Source: Clostridia bacterium
Lineage (GTDB): Bacteria; Bacillota; Clostridia; Oscillospirales; Acutalibacteraceae
DNA length: 55,303 bases
Assembly: GCA_017623235.1 (NCBI GenBank)
Contig: JAGAPN010000057.1
Span: 1 to 55,303, forward strand
Direction: 5' to 3'
In this document: positions 1-8,233 of the stretch, in pieces
How positions within the stretch are numbered: position 1 is the first letter of the stretch
Layout: each line of letters opens with the position of its first letter
Notes under the pieces: generated by a model
What the model was told of the DNA's origin: nothing
Seen by the model: only the letters and a program-made list of their open reading frames with translations
Databases searched by the model: none
Translations under genes and position numbers: made by a program

Positions 1-19
1 GGTGATTATTATAACGTAT

Positions 20-89
20 GTGCCACGGTTGCCACTTTGTTGGCGAGTGGCACGCGCCCTATATTTTTTAGCGTGATTTTTCACGCTAA
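20..89. repeat. Two hairpins at the window edge
   Basis: Two inverted repeats lie downstream of the minus-strand phosphatase gene. GTGCCAC (20-26) pairs with GTGGCAC (47-53), with an inner GCCA/TGGC pair. TTAGCGTGA (68-76) pairs with TCACGCTAA (81-89) around a TTTT loop. The second could help end the phosphatase transcript, but no T-run follows it on the minus strand. The sequence CGGTTGCC near position 25 also occurs in the dispersed repeats at 51.8 and 55.2 kb. Confidence 0.4.
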
Positions 90-94
90 CACCT

Positions 95-748
95 CTACAA
101 ATTACTTATTATTTCTAAAATCTGCTGCGGAGTGTGGACTATATGTCCGGCTCCGTTTTCTTTTAGCTCGGTTTCCTCTCTGAAGCCCCAGGTAACCCCT
201 ATACCCGGCACCCCTAAATTGCGGGCGGTAACCATATCCACCCCGGAATCACCGATAAATACGGTTTCCTCCCTTTGGGCGCCGAACCGCTTCATTATAT
301 CAAGGGACGAGGCAGGGTCGGGCTTTAAGGGATAAGCATCGCTTTGACCAATCACTATATCAAAAAGGCCGTGAAAAAGCTTATCCACAATAGTGGCCGC
401 CATAAAATGGGCCTTGTTGGTGCAGACCGCCAGGCCCACACCCTGCGCCTTAAGGCTTTGAAGAAGAGGAATTATACCCTCGTAGGGGGCAGAATAGTCG
501 GCATAATGCTCTTTATAATATGAAAGCATTATATCCTTTGCCTTCAGCACCTCTTCACTGCTTTTATGGCCATCGGGCAGGGACCTCTCCATAAGCTTAG
601 GGATACCGTTACCAACAAATATCTTATACTGCTCTACAGAATGGGTGGGATAGCCCAGCGCCGACATAGCGTGGTTGGTGGCAACGGCCAGGTCCTCTAT
701 AGTGTTACAGATTGTTCCGTCTAAATCAAATATCGCCAATTTAAGCAT
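95..748 (-). CDS. gph: HAD hydrolase, phosphoglycolate phosphatase-like
   Basis: A 217-residue haloacid-dehalogenase phosphatase. It opens with the nucleophile motif DLDGT (Asp8, Asp10), followed by a helical cap, a Thr in CTNKA (motif II), a Lys in LKPDP (motif III) and GDSGVDM (motif IV). This layout matches the Gph/PGP branch that dephosphorylates 2-phosphoglycolate or related small phosphates; the actual substrate cannot be told from sequence. The start at 748 is preferred over in-frame upstream codons up to 793 because AGGGGG precedes it and a promoter (771-799) overlaps the longer reading. It is transcribed alone, divergent from rpmB. Confidence 0.85.
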   Translation of the reverse strand: MLKLAIFDLDGTICNTIEDLAVATNHAMSALGYPTHSVEQYKIFVGNGIPKLMERSLPDGHKSSEEVLKAKDIMLSYYKEHYADYSAPYEGIIPLLQSLKAQGVGLAVCTNKAHFMAATIVDKLFHGLFDIVIGQSDAYPLKPDPASSLDIMKRFGAQREETVFIGDSGVDMVTARNLGVPGIGVTWGFREETELKENGAGHIVHTPQQILEIISNL

Positions 749-770
749 TTTTGCGCCCCCTGTTTTCGAC

Positions 771-799
771 ATTTTACCATAAATCAACCCCATTTACAA
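771..799 (-). promoter_or_regulatory. Predicted sigma-A promoter for gph
   Basis: On the minus strand, TTGTAA (794-799) and TAAAAT (771-776) are 17 bp apart. Transcription would begin near 764, which supports translation from 748. Confidence 0.55.
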
Positions 800-827
800 T
801 AAATATATAAATTTTTTTAAAAAATGC

Positions 828-856
828 TTGCAAATTTCCGTGATATCTGTTATTAT
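828..856 (+). promoter_or_regulatory. Predicted sigma-A promoter for rpmB
   Basis: TTGCAA (828-833) and TATTAT (851-856) are separated by 17 bp, about 40 bp ahead of rpmB. Confidence 0.7.
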
Positions 857-896
857 ATCATTTGCTATTGAATAAAGAAGAGGAGGTGCAGTGTCC

Positions 897-1085
897 ATGG
901 CAAAGTGTGATATCTGCAGCAAGGAAATTGCTTTCGGCATTAAGGTCTCCCATTCTCACAGAAGAACTAACAGAACCTGGAAGCCCAATGTTGTAAAGGT
1001 TAAGGCCATTGTAAACGGCACACCCCGTCGAATCAATGTCTGCACCCGTTGCCTGCGTTCCGGCAAGGTTGTACGCGCTATCTAA
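897..1085 (+). CDS. rpmB: 50S ribosomal protein L28
   Basis: A 62-residue L28 protein of the large ribosomal subunit. It has the family core VSHSHRRTNRTWKPN and two Cys pairs (CDIC near the N-terminus, CTRC near the C-terminus), so it is the zinc-ribbon (C+) paralogue type. ATG at 897 gives the usual MAKCDIC N-terminus and lies 10 nt after AGGAGG (881-886). A GTG at 891 is in frame but too close to that site. The gene is monocistronic, with its own promoter and a strong terminator. Confidence 0.95.
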   Translation: MAKCDICSKEIAFGIKVSHSHRRTNRTWKPNVVKVKAIVNGTPRRINVCTRCLRSGKVVRAI

Positions 1086-1110
1086 TAGACGGCAAGAGCA
1101 ATAACTTAAA

Positions 1111-1139
1111 ACCCGAAGACTTTAAGTCTTCGGGTTTTT
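1111..1139. terminator. Bidirectional terminator between rpmB and gpsA
   Basis: ACCCGAAGAC and GTCTTCGGGT form a perfect 10-bp stem around TTTAA. It is followed by T's on the plus strand and, through the upstream A's, by TTTT on the minus strand, so it can end both converging transcripts. Confidence 0.9.
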
Positions 1140-1144
1140 GCTTT

Positions 1145-2125
1145 TTATTCCTGTTTAAAGGGTCTTGTCATAAGGGTTGTGACAATATCCCTTACAGGGT
1201 AATTTTCATATAACAGCTGGTAGCATATCTCTATTATAGGAGTTTCTACCCCTGCTCTTTCGGCTAACTGTAGTGCGGTATCGCAGGCAAAGTAGCCCTC
1301 TACGGTGCCTACCTTATTAAGGGCCTCTTTCACAGACACACCTTTTCCCACCAGTTCACCAAAGCGGTGGTTGCGGCTGTGTACCGAGGTACAGGTAACA
1401 ATTAAATCACCCATACCCGTAAGGCCTGCAAAGGTGGCGGGATTTGCCCCCAGGGCCACACCCAGACGGGTCATTTCGGCCAGACCTCGGGTTATAAGGG
1501 CGGCCTTGGAATTATCTCCCAGGCCCATTCCGTCGCAGACGCCTGCCGCCACGGCAATTATATTCTTTAAGGCGCCACCCAGCTCTACCCCGATAAGGTC
1601 GGGGTTGGTGTACACCCTTAAATAGTCGTTGGAAAAAATTTGCTGTACTAATTTAAGGCTATCCTTGTTTGCTCCCGAAACGGTAAGCATAGTAGGAATG
1701 CCTCTGGCAACCTCCTCGGCGTGGGAGGGACCCGACAAAACAGCTATGTCGGCATCGGGCAGCTCCTGGGAGATGGCCTGGGAAAGGCGTAGCAGGCTCT
1801 CCTTCTCGAAGCCCTTGGCCACGTTTACCACAATTCCCCTGTTTCTAACGGCGGCCAGTCTTTCGGCCGTCTGCCTTACCGCAAAGGAAGGGGTGGCAAT
1901 TACCGTAACCACGCTGCCCTCGGCCAGGGAGATATCCGACGTGAAGGTCATATCACAGGGCAGTTCTACCCCGGGAAGCAGCCTTGGGCTGGTGTGGGTA
2001 GCCTCCAGCTGGGCCACCTCCTCCGTAAAGGGGGACCACACCGTAACCTTATGGGAATTTCTATGCAGGCTCAGAGCCAGGGCAAGACCCCAGCCGCCTG
2101 CGCCAAGTACAGTAATCCTTGCCAT
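1145..2125 (-). CDS. gpsA: NAD(P)H-dependent glycerol-3-phosphate dehydrogenase
   Basis: A 326-residue enzyme reducing dihydroxyacetone phosphate to sn-glycerol 3-phosphate, the backbone for phospholipids. An N-terminal Rossmann fold starts with VLGAGGWGLALA. The C-terminal all-helical domain holds the conserved catalytic Lys region (GGALKNIIAVAAG) and DNSKAALITRGLAE. Length matches the family. It is the last gene of a tight operon DUF512-der-plsY-gpsA, with one base between the plsY stop and its ATG. PlsY uses glycerol 3-phosphate, so the pairing is metabolically direct. Confidence 0.96.
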   Translation of the reverse strand: MARITVLGAGGWGLALALSLHRNSHKVTVWSPFTEEVAQLEATHTSPRLLPGVELPCDMTFTSDISLAEGSVVTVIATPSFAVRQTAERLAAVRNRGIVVNVAKGFEKESLLRLSQAISQELPDADIAVLSGPSHAEEVARGIPTMLTVSGANKDSLKLVQQIFSNDYLRVYTNPDLIGVELGGALKNIIAVAAGVCDGMGLGDNSKAALITRGLAEMTRLGVALGANPATFAGLTGMGDLIVTCTSVHSRNHRFGELVGKGVSVKEALNKVGTVEGYFACDTALQLAERAGVETPIIEICYQLLYENYPVRDIVTTLMTRPFKQE

Positions 2126-2126
2126 A

Positions 2127-2807
2127 TCAGCCCTCTTTTTTTAAGGAGAGCTTCTTTTCCTCACCCTTTGCCAGACGCTTTAGGTTCTCGGTATGCTTAA
2201 TAAATACTATAAAGCCTGCCAGCAGGGCCATTATCACCACAGGCCAAGGGCTGTAGGCCGTATTGGTGGCGATAAGAGCATCTGCCACCGAAACCCCTAC
2301 CACGATAACCGTAGCCAGCAAAGAGCTTAAGGAAACGATACGGGAGATAATAAAGCAGATAATAAAGCCCGTAAGGCCCAGAATTATAGCAATAGGGCAA
2401 CATACGGCAAAGGTGCCCACACTGCAGGCTACCGCCTTGCCTCCCTTAAAGCCGAAGAAGATGGGGAAAATGTGACCCACCATTACGGCAATACAGCAGA
2501 TATACGCCCCGTAAATGGGGGTAAAAAGGACCTGGGCGCCCTCGGGAGCGGCGAAAAGATATTCAAAAACCGTCTTTCCCGCAAAGCAGGCCACAAAGCC
2601 CTTAAGGGCATCGCACAGGAAGGTCAGCCCTGCAGGAAGCTTGCCCGCCATACGGAGCATATTGGTAGCCCCTGCGTTTCCGCTTCCCACCTGCCTTATA
2701 TCCTTGCCTGTAAACACCTTGGAAAAAATTACCGCAAAATTTAAGGAGCCTATAAGATAGGCGAAAACAATAACCCCTATAGCTATAATAATATTAACTG
2801 CGCTCAA
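2127..2807 (-). CDS. plsY: Acyl-phosphate:glycerol-3-phosphate acyltransferase
   Basis: A 226-residue polytopic membrane protein that acylates glycerol 3-phosphate from acyl-phosphate, the first membrane step of phospholipid synthesis. The three family motifs are visible: GSGNAGATN, GHIFPIFFGFKGGKAVA and KHTENLKRLAKGEE. The start is a TTG (2805-2807) directly after the der stop, with GAGGAG about 7 nt upstream, so translation is probably coupled to der. A slightly long hydrophilic C-tail contains the gpsA ribosome binding site. Confidence 0.94.
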   Translation of the reverse strand: MSAVNIIIAIGVIVFAYLIGSLNFAVIFSKVFTGKDIRQVGSGNAGATNMLRMAGKLPAGLTFLCDALKGFVACFAGKTVFEYLFAAPEGAQVLFTPIYGAYICCIAVMVGHIFPIFFGFKGGKAVACSVGTFAVCCPIAIILGLTGFIICFIISRIVSLSSLLATVIVVGVSVADALIATNTAYSPWPVVIMALLAGFIVFIKHTENLKRLAKGEEKKLSLKKEG

Positions 2808-4130
2808 CTATTTATCTCCTCTTTCTCTAATGACAAATCGTATGGGCGTTCCTTCCAGACCGAAGGTGGAACGTATTTGGTTTTCTAAATAACGCTGATA
2901 TGAAAAATGAAACAGGTCTGCCCTGTTGCAGAAGCAAACGAAGGTCGGGGGCTTGGTGGAGGCCTGGGTCATATAGAATATCTTCAGGCGCCTGCCCTTA
3001 TCCGAGGGGGGCTGAACACGGGCGGTGGCATCGGCCAGGATATCGTTAAGCTTACCTGTGGAGATGCGCATAGTGTTCTGCTCGTGAACGTATTTTATCA
3101 GCTCAAACAGACGGTCAAGGCGCTGACCCGTTTTTGCCGAAATAAATATAATGGGGGCGAAGGGCATAAAGGAGAAGTCCTTCATCAGGCTCTTGCGGTA
3201 GGAATCCATAGTCCTGCCGTCCTTTTCCACAATGTCCCACTTGTTAACTGCGATGATACAGGCCTTGCCCTGCTCCAACGCCAGGCCTGCCACCTTGGAG
3301 TCCTGCTCGGTAAAGCCGTCGGTGCCGTCCAGCATAATTACGCAGACGTCGCTGCGCTCAATAGCCATCTTGGCGCGAAGCACACTGTATTTTTCCAGCT
3401 TATCGTCTACCTTGCTCTTGCGGCGAAGACCTGCGGTATCAATGAAATTAAATTTGCCGTGGTCGGTTTCCACCAGAGAGTCTATGGCATCACGGGTGGT
3501 GCCCGCAATATCCGAAACGATAACCCTCTCCTCCCCTGCTATAGCGTTTACCAGGGAGGATTTACCTGCGTTGGGCTTACCGATAACGGCAACGTTTATA
3601 ATCTCGCTTTCATCCTCGGCCTCATCCTCCTCGGGGAGGTGTTTAACAACCTCATCCAGCAGGTCACCCGTACCGTGACCGTGTACCGAGGACACCGCCA
3701 CAGGGTCACCCAGACCCAGGTTATAAAACTCGTAAAACTCCAGGGGAATGTCACCGATTTGGTCACACTTGTTAACGCACAGCACCACGGGCTTGCCGCT
3801 TTTCTGCAGCATAGCCGCCACGTCGGAGTCGGCGGCGGTAACACCGCTTTTAATGTCAACCACAAATATAATGCAGTTGGCCATATCTATAGCCAGCTCG
3901 GCCTGACTTCTCATACCTGCCAGGATAACGTCGTCGGTGCCCTGCTCGATACCGCCTGTATCAATAAGCATCATTTTCCTGCCGCACCACTCGGCATCCC
4001 CGTATATTCTATCACGGGTAACGCCGGGAGTATCGTCGACTATTGACATTCTTTTTCCTATTATTTTGTTAAAAAGGGTCGATTTACCCACGTTTGGCCG
4101 ACCTACTACGGCCACTACGGGCTTTGCCAT
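2808..4130 (-). CDS. der: Ribosome biogenesis GTPase Der (EngA)
   Basis: A 440-residue double-GTPase acting in late 50S subunit assembly. The first G domain begins with GRPNVGKST near residue 10, the second with GKPNAGKSS near 190. Both have DTAG/DTGG and NKxD motifs (NKCD, NKWD), and a KH-like domain closes the protein. ATG at 4130 is preferred to an upstream GTG at 4154 because AGAGGTG precedes it at good spacing and the N-terminus then matches the family. The upstream gene stops 13 nt before. Confidence 0.96.
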   Translation of the reverse strand: MAKPVVAVVGRPNVGKSTLFNKIIGKRMSIVDDTPGVTRDRIYGDAEWCGRKMMLIDTGGIEQGTDDVILAGMRSQAELAIDMANCIIFVVDIKSGVTAADSDVAAMLQKSGKPVVLCVNKCDQIGDIPLEFYEFYNLGLGDPVAVSSVHGHGTGDLLDEVVKHLPEEDEAEDESEIINVAVIGKPNAGKSSLVNAIAGEERVIVSDIAGTTRDAIDSLVETDHGKFNFIDTAGLRRKSKVDDKLEKYSVLRAKMAIERSDVCVIMLDGTDGFTEQDSKVAGLALEQGKACIIAVNKWDIVEKDGRTMDSYRKSLMKDFSFMPFAPIIFISAKTGQRLDRLFELIKYVHEQNTMRISTGKLNDILADATARVQPPSDKGRRLKIFYMTQASTKPPTFVCFCNRADLFHFSYQRYLENQIRSTFGLEGTPIRFVIRERGDK

Positions 4131-4143
4131 AGTTTCACCTCTT

Positions 4144-5448
4144 TCACTCTTCACCTGCCAGGGCGGCTATAAAGGAATATCCGTCGGGCTCGATTATCCT
4201 GACGGTCACACCTAAAGCCTCCTCCAGTTCGGTGACGGAAACGTTGTCTAAAAACAAATCTCTCTCAAACCGTAGCATATTGGAGGGGATAAGCAACTCC
4301 TCCCCAAGAGGCTGATTTTTAAGGGCGGCAATTATATCTCCGCCTGTAACCAAGCCTGCAACGGTAATTTTTTCACCGAAGAAATTGTTTTTTATATCAT
4401 ATACCTTACACTCTAAATTATGCCATTTTGCCGCCGCCTTGTCAACAGTTGACTTTATAAGGGGTCCTGCGGCAACACCCGTCACACAGGTGACCCGTCT
4501 TTTGACCTCGGGGGCGGGAAAATCCTCCAGCGCCTCGGCCGATTCCTTTTCGAAGAGGGCCCACATACCGACACCGTTATCCAGCTGACGGAACTCGTCG
4601 TAGGTGACGGCGGCAGGAATGGGCCTTTCGGCCTTGAGATAAAACTCATCGGAGGCGTAAACCAGCCTGTAGCCCAACCTTTTCTCATTTTCGGCGCCGA
4701 TTTTATCGGTAATATCAATAACCGCGGCGGCGGTTTCCTTACTGAAAGGCTCTATTCCGGTAAGACCCTCTCTGAATTTTGTAAGGCCCACAGGCACCGA
4801 GGCTATGGAATGGGCATTTTTATAAAAAGATAAATCCCTCAAGCTCTTTTCAAGCTGGGCCCCGTCGTTGTAGCCCGGCACCAGCACCAGCTGAAAGTTC
4901 ATAGCAATGCCTGCATCGTCAAATATTTTTATAATATCCAGGGCATCCCCTGCAAAGCGGTTGTTCATCATTTTGCAGCGAAGCTTTGGGTCGGTGGTGT
5001 GTACCGAGATGTTTACGGGAGAAATATGCATTTTTATAATGCGGTCAATCTCATGCTCGGTAAGATTGGTCAGGGTGATATAATTGCCGAAAAGAAAGGA
5101 TAGTCGGGAGTCGTCATCCTTAAAATAAAGGGTATCACGAAGACCCCTTGGCAGTTGGTCGATAAAGCAGAAGATGCACTTATTCTTGCAGGAATGCTGG
5201 CTATCCATAAGATAGCTCCCGAAGGTAAGACCCAGCTCGCTATCCTCGGCCTTTTTGATTTTATAGGTCTTTTCCTTGCCCTTAGCCGTCAGGATTTCAA
5301 GGGTGAGCCTTTCCTCCCCCTGGTAAAAGCGGTAATCCAGCACGTCCACTATTTCGTTGCCGTTGATTTTAAGCAGGGTATCCCCCGCCTTAATACGGGC
5401 CCCGGCCGCAGGGCTGTGCTTTTCAACTCCTTCAATTTTTACCGACAC
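4144..5448 (-). CDS. PDZ / radical SAM / DUF512 protein
   Basis: About 434 residues with three parts: an N-terminal PDZ-like segment (HSPAAGARIKAGDTLLKING), a radical-SAM-like region with cluster-ligating cysteines in CKNKCIFCFIDQLPRG, and a C-terminal DUF512 domain ending VRIIEPDGYSFIAALAG. The protein is widespread in Clostridia next to der, and its reaction is not known to me. GTG at 5448 is chosen because GAGAGGTGAT lies just upstream; two further in-frame start codons (TTG 5451, GTG 5457) are possible. The only spacer to rpmF holds a terminator hairpin, so expression may depend on readthrough. Confidence 0.88.
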   Translation of the reverse strand: MSVKIEGVEKHSPAAGARIKAGDTLLKINGNEIVDVLDYRFYQGEERLTLEILTAKGKEKTYKIKKAEDSELGLTFGSYLMDSQHSCKNKCIFCFIDQLPRGLRDTLYFKDDDSRLSFLFGNYITLTNLTEHEIDRIIKMHISPVNISVHTTDPKLRCKMMNNRFAGDALDIIKIFDDAGIAMNFQLVLVPGYNDGAQLEKSLRDLSFYKNAHSIASVPVGLTKFREGLTGIEPFSKETAAAVIDITDKIGAENEKRLGYRLVYASDEFYLKAERPIPAAVTYDEFRQLDNGVGMWALFEKESAEALEDFPAPEVKRRVTCVTGVAAGPLIKSTVDKAAAKWHNLECKVYDIKNNFFGEKITVAGLVTGGDIIAALKNQPLGEELLIPSNMLRFERDLFLDNVSVTELEEALGVTVRIIEPDGYSFIAALAGEE

Positions 5449-5472
5449 CAATATCACCTCTCTTTTCGATAG

Positions 5473-5505
5473 TAAAAAAACAGAGAAGGACTTCTCCTCC
5501 TCTGT
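5473..5505 (-). terminator. Terminator after rpmF
   Basis: Minus-strand stem ACAGAGGAGGA / TCCTTCTCTGT (11 bp, one G-U) around GAAG, followed by seven T's. It ends within 25 nt of the DUF512 start, leaving no room for a separate promoter in between. Confidence 0.88.
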
Positions 5506-5517
5506 CTCGGCTTAGAA

Positions 5518-5700
5518 TTAGTCTTCTACTTTTACAACTTCACGTCCGTTGTAGGTTCCGCAAGCGGGGCAAAGTCTGTGGGGGCGCTTGTACTCGCCGC
5601 AACGCTCACACTTAACGAGGGTGGGAGCAGTAAGCTTCCATAAATTGTTACGTCTTTTGTCACGTCTTGCTTTGGATGTTTTTCTCTTCGGTACTGCCAT
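5518..5700 (-). CDS. rpmF: 50S ribosomal protein L32
   Basis: A 60-residue L32 protein, starting [17 protein letters not shown] as the family does. Two CxxC pairs (CERC, CPAC) form a zinc ribbon. AAGGAGGTG precedes the ATG. It follows yceD by 37 nt, the usual yceD-rpmF operon, and ends at a strong terminator. Confidence 0.96.
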   Translation of the reverse strand: MAVPKRKTSKARRDKRRNNLWKLTAPTLVKCERCGEYKRPHRLCPACGTYNGREVVKVED

Positions 5701-5737
5701 TTCAGCACCTCCTTAAATTATTTTTGGTTGGTAGAGT

Positions 5738-6244
5738 TTAATCTTTAAGCAGTTCTGCCAATGCCGCAAGCCTGGGGTCAACCTCGGTACCTCCGCAGTT
5801 ACACTGCTTAAGGTTAAGGTCACAGCCACAGTCGGGGCAAATTCCCCTGCAATCATCCTTACACAAAACCTTTGTGGGCAGATTCATTACAATGTCGGCA
5901 TAACAGAAGTCTTCAAGGTCCAACTGCATATCGGGTACCACCGCAATATCATCGTTTTCTTCACTTTCCTCGTTTTCAAGGGAAATCACGATGGTGCGAT
6001 TGATATCGGTTGCATAGTCCAGCACCGTTTCCTTAAGGCAACGGTCGCAAAAACCGAAATATTGGGCCTTACAACTAAGCTGAGACTCAACTATACCTGC
6101 GCGGCTGACAATTTTTCCGTTAATTGCCACGGGAGCATGAAATGGTTTGACGCCAAGGAATTCAAATTCAGACAAATCCATCTCAAAATCTACCGACAGA
6201 AAATCTCTGCTGCCTGCGAACAGGGGCTTCAAATCAAGAAGCAT
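5738..6244 (-). CDS. yceD: YceD family (DUF177) protein
   Basis: 168 residues of the YceD/DUF177 family, found upstream of rpmF in most bacteria and linked to 23S rRNA accumulation in some. The acidic middle segment (ENEESEENDD) and C-terminal cysteines (CRGICPDCGCDLNLKQCNC) suggest metal binding. GAGGTGAG is placed well for ATG 6244, and a consensus promoter lies 28 nt further up. Its molecular role in this lineage is not established. Confidence 0.88.
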   Translation of the reverse strand: MLLDLKPLFAGSRDFLSVDFEMDLSEFEFLGVKPFHAPVAINGKIVSRAGIVESQLSCKAQYFGFCDRCLKETVLDYATDINRTIVISLENEESEENDDIAVVPDMQLDLEDFCYADIVMNLPTKVLCKDDCRGICPDCGCDLNLKQCNCGGTEVDPRLAALAELLKD

Positions 6245-6271
6245 AATCTCACCTCAATTGTCACAAAGAAC

Positions 6272-6300
6272 ATTATATATAATGCTTTTTGGTTTGTCAA
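6272..6300 (-). promoter_or_regulatory. Consensus promoter for yceD-rpmF
   Basis: Minus-strand TTGACA (6295-6300) and TATAAT (6272-6277), 17 bp apart: a perfect sigma-A match, fitting strong ribosomal-protein expression. Confidence 0.85.
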
Positions 6301-6314
6301 GTGTTTTTTAGAAG

Positions 6315-6342
6315 AAAAAACGGAGCAGAATAATCTGCTCCG
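6315..6342 (-). terminator. Terminator after the P-loop gene
   Basis: Minus-strand CGGAGCAGA / TCTGCTCCG stem (9 bp) with a 4-nt loop, followed by six T's. It isolates the P-loop gene from yceD. Confidence 0.9.
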
Positions 6343-6355
6343 CCTGTTTTACGAC

Positions 6356-6760
6356 TTAGATTTTCTCGGCGATTTTGGTAACTGCCTCGGGCAGGTCAGC
6401 CTCATCGCAGGATACGGTGAAGACGTACTCAATATCCTTGTTAGCATCAACACGAGCCAGGAACTTGTCAAGACCCTCAAGGCCGCCGCCGATTTTCTTG
6501 GTAGCGTCGCCGAAGATATGGGTAATGTCGTGGTTGCTTGCAGCTATTCCGCAGAGCATGGCATAATATTCATCATAACCGGAAATTCCGTAATTCTCAA
6601 CGTCAATAAGTCGAACCTCACGGGCTACGCTGAAGGTAAGGGTGTCGCCCTTTTCAACACAGACCACGTTACCGGGGCTGTTTTTAGCCGCAGTGTTAAC
6701 CAGATCGATGAGTTTCTTTGTTTTGCCTGAACCTTTGTTTCCGATAATAAGTTTAATCAT
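6356..6760 (-). CDS. Small P-loop NTPase, function unknown
   Basis: 134 residues opening with a clean Walker A motif, GNKGSGKT (residues 7-14). No kinase lid or substrate motif is recognised; a hydrophobic strand followed by HIFGDATKK near residue 85 could carry the Walker B acid. Similar small ATP-binding proteins occur in Clostridia as hypothetical proteins. It sits 62 nt after pgi, with its own ribosome binding site (AAAGGAGCGG), and ends at a terminator. It may be co-transcribed with pgi, as no terminator is seen between them on this strand. Confidence 0.7.
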   Translation of the reverse strand: MIKLIIGNKGSGKTKKLIDLVNTAAKNSPGNVVCVEKGDTLTFSVAREVRLIDVENYGISGYDEYYAMLCGIAASNHDITHIFGDATKKIGGGLEGLDKFLARVDANKDIEYVFTVSCDEADLPEAVTKIAEKI

Positions 6761-6822
6761 ATTATCCGCTCCTTTTCTATATATACACCGCTTTCGCGGT
6801 TGTTTTTTGGGGGTTGCTGAAA

Positions 6823-8163
6823 TTATTTTCCCAGGCGAGCCTCAAGCTCTGCCTTGGCGGCCTCATAGCCGGGCTTACCCAGAAGGGCAAACATATTCTT
6901 CTTGTAGCTTTCAACACCGGGCTGGTCGAAGGGGTTAACACCCAGCAGATAGCCCGAGATGCCGCAGGCCTTCTCGAAGAAGTAGATAAGGCGGCCGAGA
7001 TGCTCCTCATCAGCCTTATCAATATTAATTACAAGGTTGGGAACGGCGCCGTCGGTATGAGCCAGCACGGTGCCCTCAAAGGCCTTGGAATTTACAAAGG
7101 AAAGGGGCTTGCCTGCAAGGAAGTTGAGGCCGTCGCCGTCATCCTCTTCCTTTTCTATTACAACGTCGTTGCCGCACCGGCCGATGGTAACCACCGTTTC
7201 GAAAAGAATACGGCTACCGTCCTGTACGTACTGACCCATAGAATGAAGGTCGGTAGAGAATACAGCCGATGCGGGGAAGATACCCTTGTTATCCTTACCC
7301 TCACTCTCGCCGAAGAGCTGCTTAAACCACTCGGCCATCATAGTAAAGCGAGGCTCGTAGGAAACAAGCATCTCAACCGACTTACCCTTGCGGTAGAAGG
7401 CGTTGCGAAGGGCGGCGTAGGTATAGCAGGGGTTATTATCCATATCCTTAACCGCATACTCCTTAGCGGCAGCGGCAGCGCCCTGCATAATAGCGTCGAT
7501 GTCGGCGCCGCAAACTGCTATAGGCAGCAGGCCCACAGCGGTAAGCACCGAGAAACGGCCGCCTACGTCATCGGGAATAACGAAGCACTCGTAGCCCTTT
7601 TGGTCGGCCAACTGCTTTAAGGTACCTCTTGCCTTATCGGTGGTGCAGTAGATACGCTTTGCAGCCTCAGCCTCACCGTAACGCTCCTCCAGATACTTGC
7701 GGAGAACTCGGAAGGCGATAGCAGGCTCGGTAGTGGTGCCCGATTTGGAAACGATGTTAACCGAAACACGCTTGCCCTCGCAAATCTTAAGCAGGTCATC
7801 AAGGGCAGAGCCGCTGATGGTGTTGCCTGCAAAATAAATGTCGGGTGTGGACTTGGGCAGAGCGTTGTAGTTATTGGACTTTAAGAACTCAATAGCGGCA
7901 CGGGCGCCGAGATATGAGCCGCCGATACCGATAACAATGAAAACGTCGGTGTCGGAAATGATTTTGTCGGCTGCCTTCTTTATGCGGGCAAACTCCTCCT
8001 TATCGTAGGCAGAGGGAAGGTCTACCCAGCCGAGGAAATCGTTGCCCAGACCTGTTTTGTCGTGCAGCATATCGTGGGCCACAGCCACCTGTGCCTTAAG
8101 ACCCGTAAGGTCATTCTCCCGCAGGAAGGGGGCCGCAAATTTATGGTTAAGAGTAAGTGCCAT
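6823..8163 (-). CDS. pgi: Glucose-6-phosphate isomerase
   Basis: 446 residues, interconverting glucose 6-phosphate and fructose 6-phosphate in glycolysis. The sugar-phosphate isomerase motifs are present: [27 protein letters not shown] and the long conserved segment around [18 protein letters not shown]. Length matches the short Firmicute type (about 450) rather than the 550-residue E. coli type. AAAGGAG is about 12 nt before the ATG and a promoter lies 35-63 nt upstream. Confidence 0.96.
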   Translation of the reverse strand: MALTLNHKFAAPFLRENDLTGLKAQVAVAHDMLHDKTGLGNDFLGWVDLPSAYDKEEFARIKKAADKIISDTDVFIVIGIGGSYLGARAAIEFLKSNNYNALPKSTPDIYFAGNTISGSALDDLLKICEGKRVSVNIVSKSGTTTEPAIAFRVLRKYLEERYGEAEAAKRIYCTTDKARGTLKQLADQKGYECFVIPDDVGGRFSVLTAVGLLPIAVCGADIDAIMQGAAAAAKEYAVKDMDNNPCYTYAALRNAFYRKGKSVEMLVSYEPRFTMMAEWFKQLFGESEGKDNKGIFPASAVFSTDLHSMGQYVQDGSRILFETVVTIGRCGNDVVIEKEEDDGDGLNFLAGKPLSFVNSKAFEGTVLAHTDGAVPNLVINIDKADEEHLGRLIYFFEKACGISGYLLGVNPFDQPGVESYKKNMFALLGKPGYEAAKAELEARLGK

Positions 8164-8197
8164 AGTCTAAAAAAACTCCTTTGGTTTTATTATATAT

Positions 8198-8226
8198 ATG
8201 ATACACCAAAACGGCAATTTTTTCAA
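8198..8226 (-). promoter_or_regulatory. Predicted promoter for pgi
   Basis: Minus-strand TTGAAA (8221-8226), 17 bp, TATCAT (8198-8203). Confidence 0.6.
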
Positions 8227-8233
8227 CCATAAA

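Noticed and set aside
749-793. Longer gph reading from 793
   Set aside because: It would start upstream of the predicted promoter -10; the inner start has AGGGGG and the family N-terminus.
2907-4046. Long open frame opposite der (and similar ones opposite uraA, dac, gyrA, dnaA, glnN)
   Set aside because: Shadow frames of GC-rich, well-conserved genes; no ribosome binding site, no recognisable protein family.
6790-6810. ACCGC / GCGGT hairpin with T-run between pgi and the P-loop gene
   Set aside because: The T-run is on the plus strand, where no gene needs terminating; on the minus strand it lacks T's.
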